The position numbers and the translations under genes were made by a program. Shown in pieces: positions 61,478 to 64,000 of a stretch of DNA of 64,000 bases. Below the pieces are notes generated by a model. It saw nothing but the letters and a program-made list of their open reading frames with translations. It was not told the DNA's origin and did no database searches. Numbering within the stretch: position 1 is the stretch's first letter; the number at the start of each line of letters is the position of its first letter. Source of the DNA: Adiantum capillus-veneris (taxonomy: Eukaryota > Streptophyta > Polypodiopsida > Polypodiales > Pteridaceae); contig CM043944.1 in assembly GCA_014529385.2 (NCBI GenBank), positions 84,445,884 through 84,509,883 of the forward strand. Direction: 5' to 3'.

Positions 61478-62097
61478 CCACTCTTTGGTGGAGCACTACA
61501 TCATCATCATTGGAGAGTAAAGGGTGGACCATAAGAAGAAAGCGTGGGATCGCAAGAAGAATCGATCGCGTGAAGGCTCTACACAAGAGGATGGCAAGAA
61601 GATACAATCATGGACATAGAGCAAAATGTAAGCTTCTTTACCAGTCCAACCCTGCCCTATTTTTTTAAACACACATACATTAGAATAGATAGATGAAGAA
61701 ATCTCATACCTCTTGCATATTTGTGGACGGTGTTTGCTTCCTTGCACTCATTTTGCTTGTTCGCTTGAGTTATTGGTTGCCCTCACTTGCATTGCTTGTT
61801 GTGAGTGTGTGATTAGCTTGTAGGTGTTTGATTTTTTGGTGTGTGATCAAGAAAAGAGCAAAAGGAGAGAGAGGAAAAGAGAGGGAGAAAGAGAGATTAT
61901 TGTAGATTTAATGCTAGATAGAGAAAATACATGAAAGCTTTCTTCTTTTGTATGTTTAATGCTAAGTTAGTGTTATATTAGAGTAAAAAATGTCATATTT
62001 AAAATATGTGTAATTTTAAAAAAAATGAAAGACGGACCAAAAAAGTTAAACATTAAATAAGAGACCTGAAAAAATGAACTATAAAAAAAAGATAGAT

Positions 62098-62104
<7 letters not shown>
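61310..62104. other. upstream region of the CACTA gene with CT/CA repeat
   Basis: (CT)n at 61409-61430 runs into (CA)n to 61477. The rest is AT-rich with no recognised gene. TNP2 start codons further upstream cannot be excluded. Confidence 0.45.
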
Positions 62105-62152
<48 letters not shown>

Positions 62153-62390
62153 GGGGGGGGGGGGGATATAGAGAGGTAGAGATAGAGAGAAAGAGAGGGA
62201 ATTAAAAATATAAAAATAGAAATAGAGAGAGAAAAATAAAAAGAGATAGAAAAGTGTAGAGAGAGAGAGAGAGGAGAGAGAGAGAGGAAGGGGGGGGGGG
62301 ATATAGAGAGGTAGAGATAGAGAGAAAGAGAGGGAATTAAAAATATAAAAATAGAAATAGAGAGAGAAAAATAAAAAGAGATAGAAAAGT

Positions 62391-62457
<67 letters not shown>
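62105..62457 (+). repeat. GA microsatellites with a 135-bp tandem duplication
   Basis: (GA)n, a G run, ATATAGAGAGGTAGAGATAG and AATTAAAAATATAAAAATAG occur twice, 135 bases apart (for example ATATAGAGAGG at 62166 and 62301). The tract ends with about 32 GA units (62394-62457). Confidence 0.92.
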
Positions 62458-62459
<2 letters not shown>

Positions 62460-62462
<3 letters not shown>

Positions 62463-64000
62463 AGATAGATAGATAGATAGATTTTATTATCGTCCTCGGA
62501 GGTCAAATATGACCTATGGGACCAAAGTTACATGATGTAGTATGTGTATGACTGATGAGCGACTCTCGATGCTCCAAAATTGTGGTGATGAGAGTCGCAA
62601 TGGAGGGCCCACACTTTGGCTGGGAGAGGAAAGTGTGTAGGTTTAAGTTATGGCTGAAAATGTGAGAGAATCAATTTTGGATGTGACCAAAAGCTGAGCA
62701 CTCTAGTAGTGTGTGGTACTCAGACTCTCGAACTTACAGTGAGCATAATGTGCACAGTCGATTTGACTCTTCTCCATTGCCCCACCAACGCCCTATCTCA
62801 CATCAAAGGAAATGGGAGCTCAGCCGAATGCCTGCAATAGTGCGTATCGCCAACAAGGGGATAGGCTCAAGCATGTAACTGCGAGTACGGTTTCCTCTTT
62901 CAGCAAAGAACATGGTTTTGTAGTTGGGGGCAATATGGGTGGTGTAATGTATGAAGCGTGACCCACCGGATTTCTCCCAAGCTGTAATACATCGGCGTTG
63001 TAGAAAAGCTTCATTCACTTGGGAGTCAATTGAAGCATCATGTACCAAGTGTAATGCATCCCATCTCCCAAACCACTTCTTTATGTCTTGCATCCATTCC
63101 GTGCTCAAGATCTTGCTTTTATGTGTCTTTTGAACTTTTTTTTGCTTGCTTCCCAAGCAATTGTAGGAAGTCGATGTGAGGGGTTTTGATGCATCTTTAT
63201 CATGTACTCCACAACCCTTTCCATGCCCATAACCTCAATTCAAAGACATCTCAACTCAAGAAGTAAGAGCATATATGGTGTTTGTGTCTTCACTTGGAGA
63301 AAGTTTGTGAGAAAACGCTTTTGGACATTCTCAAATTCTTTCCAAGTAGACTTTGAGATGCTCCTGCCCCACACTTCAACTCCATAAACAAGAACCGGTG
63401 TCACCAATGCATGAAAAAGATACTTCTTGAGAACCCAACACTCGATGTTTCCCGCATTACACATATTCTCAAATGCATAATATGCTCTCTTTTCCGCTTC
63501 CAAACGACGCATAGCACATTCATGCCACTTATGATTGGATGGAACCTCAAGGCCAAGGTACTTACAGCTCTCAACAACTCCAAGTGTCTCATTGTTGTAC
63601 ACCCAATGCGTAGCTTCTCCTTATGGTTGGCTTTCACAGGCATAACCTTTGTCTTGGATTCGTTCACAATCAGACCACTATGCAAGAAAAAGTTCTCAAG
63701 GACAACCATAAGCTTTTGTGCATCTTCTAAAGTGCGTGCTAGAAGCACTACATCATCCACATACAACAAAAGCATGATTACCGCATTGCAAATAGTGACC
63801 TCTTCAATGCCTTCTTCTTGCATAAAGTCAAGTACCATTTGTTCCAAAGGATTGAGTTGGTGACAACGGACATCCTTGTTTAACTCCAATAGTGCTTACA
63901 AAAATTTCTGAAATTTCTTTTCCGATGCGCAATTGACAAATCACCTTCTCATAGATTCGAGAAACCGCAAGCATAAACTCACTTGGCACTTGGGGTTCTT
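62460..64000 (-). pseudogene. LINE reverse transcriptase, C-terminal half and 3' end, running off the right edge
   Basis: Leftwards from the window edge, GVKQGCPLSPT (63880-63848) is the conserved box before the RT active site; a frame change follows. LLLYVDDVVLLARTLEDAQK (about 63780-63720) is the catalytic Y-x-D-D box, and HSGLIVNESKTKVM follows as in LINE RTs. CKYLGLEVPSNHKWHECAMR, then YLFHALVTPVLVYGVEVWG (63602-63240), is the usual downstream part. MQDIKKWFGRWDALHL and RRCITAWEKSGGSRF (63156-62803) come next. Beyond 62803 the frame shows C-x-x-C and EYHTLLEC, like the LINE C-terminal zinc motif. The sequence ends in TCTATCTATC repeats (plus 62462-62482), a plausible LINE 3' tail. Frameshifts and stops make it inactive. 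Confidence 0.87.

Overview
The window looks like nuclear DNA of a land plant with a large, repeat-dominated genome. The reasons are chromovirus, Copia, CACTA and LINE sequences of plant type, a plant-specific DCD-domain exon pair, a plant initiator-tRNA primer site, very long CT/CA/GT/GA microsatellites and the absence of any prokaryotic gene layout. A fern or another large-genome non-seed plant is my best guess. It rests on general impression (LINE protein style, microsatellite load) and is not proven. No rRNA, intact tRNA, CRISPR or organelle gene was seen.

Layout, left to right. 1-4207: 3' part of a decayed Ty3/Gypsy chromovirus (RNase H, integrase, chromodomain) and its probable 3' LTR. 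4203-10442: a complete 6.2 kb LTR element with 5-bp target duplication that keeps only gag and protease; where RT and integrase would be it carries a C-rich degenerate minisatellite. 12043-12583 (minus): two exons of a DCD-domain gene, the best host-gene candidate. 12854-12916: tRNA-like relic. 15665-15901 and 25190-25350: two copies of a short retroposon with a microsatellite tail. 18416-22328: a complete but non-autonomous Copia element with 5-bp target duplication. 24077-24798: a 706-bp terminal-inverted-repeat element with 8-bp target duplication. 26395-29411 (minus): gag-protease element with probable LTR, inserted in an older gag fragment (to 29880). 34876-38600: a repeat-built region containing a thioredoxin-like fragment and a rearranged HECT ubiquitin-ligase fragment. 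41415-43600 (minus): a Gypsy relic with integrase placed before gag-protease-RT. 44402-52038: an LTR element whose ORFs carry an unfamiliar 83-residue periodic repeat. 52240-52470: relative of the inverted-repeat element. 55566-56990 (minus): LINE ORF1. 57345-61309 (minus): CACTA transposase gene. 62460-64000 (minus): 3' half of a LINE reverse transcriptase, running off the right edge.

Almost all coding sequence is transposon-derived and broken by stops and frameshifts. Three LTR elements (4.2-10.4 kb, 18.4-22.3 kb, 44.4-52.0 kb) keep LTRs plus gag/protease-like sequence but lack a usable RT and integrase, so all would depend on enzymes supplied elsewhere. All coordinates and splice sites were read by eye; no search or alignment program was available.
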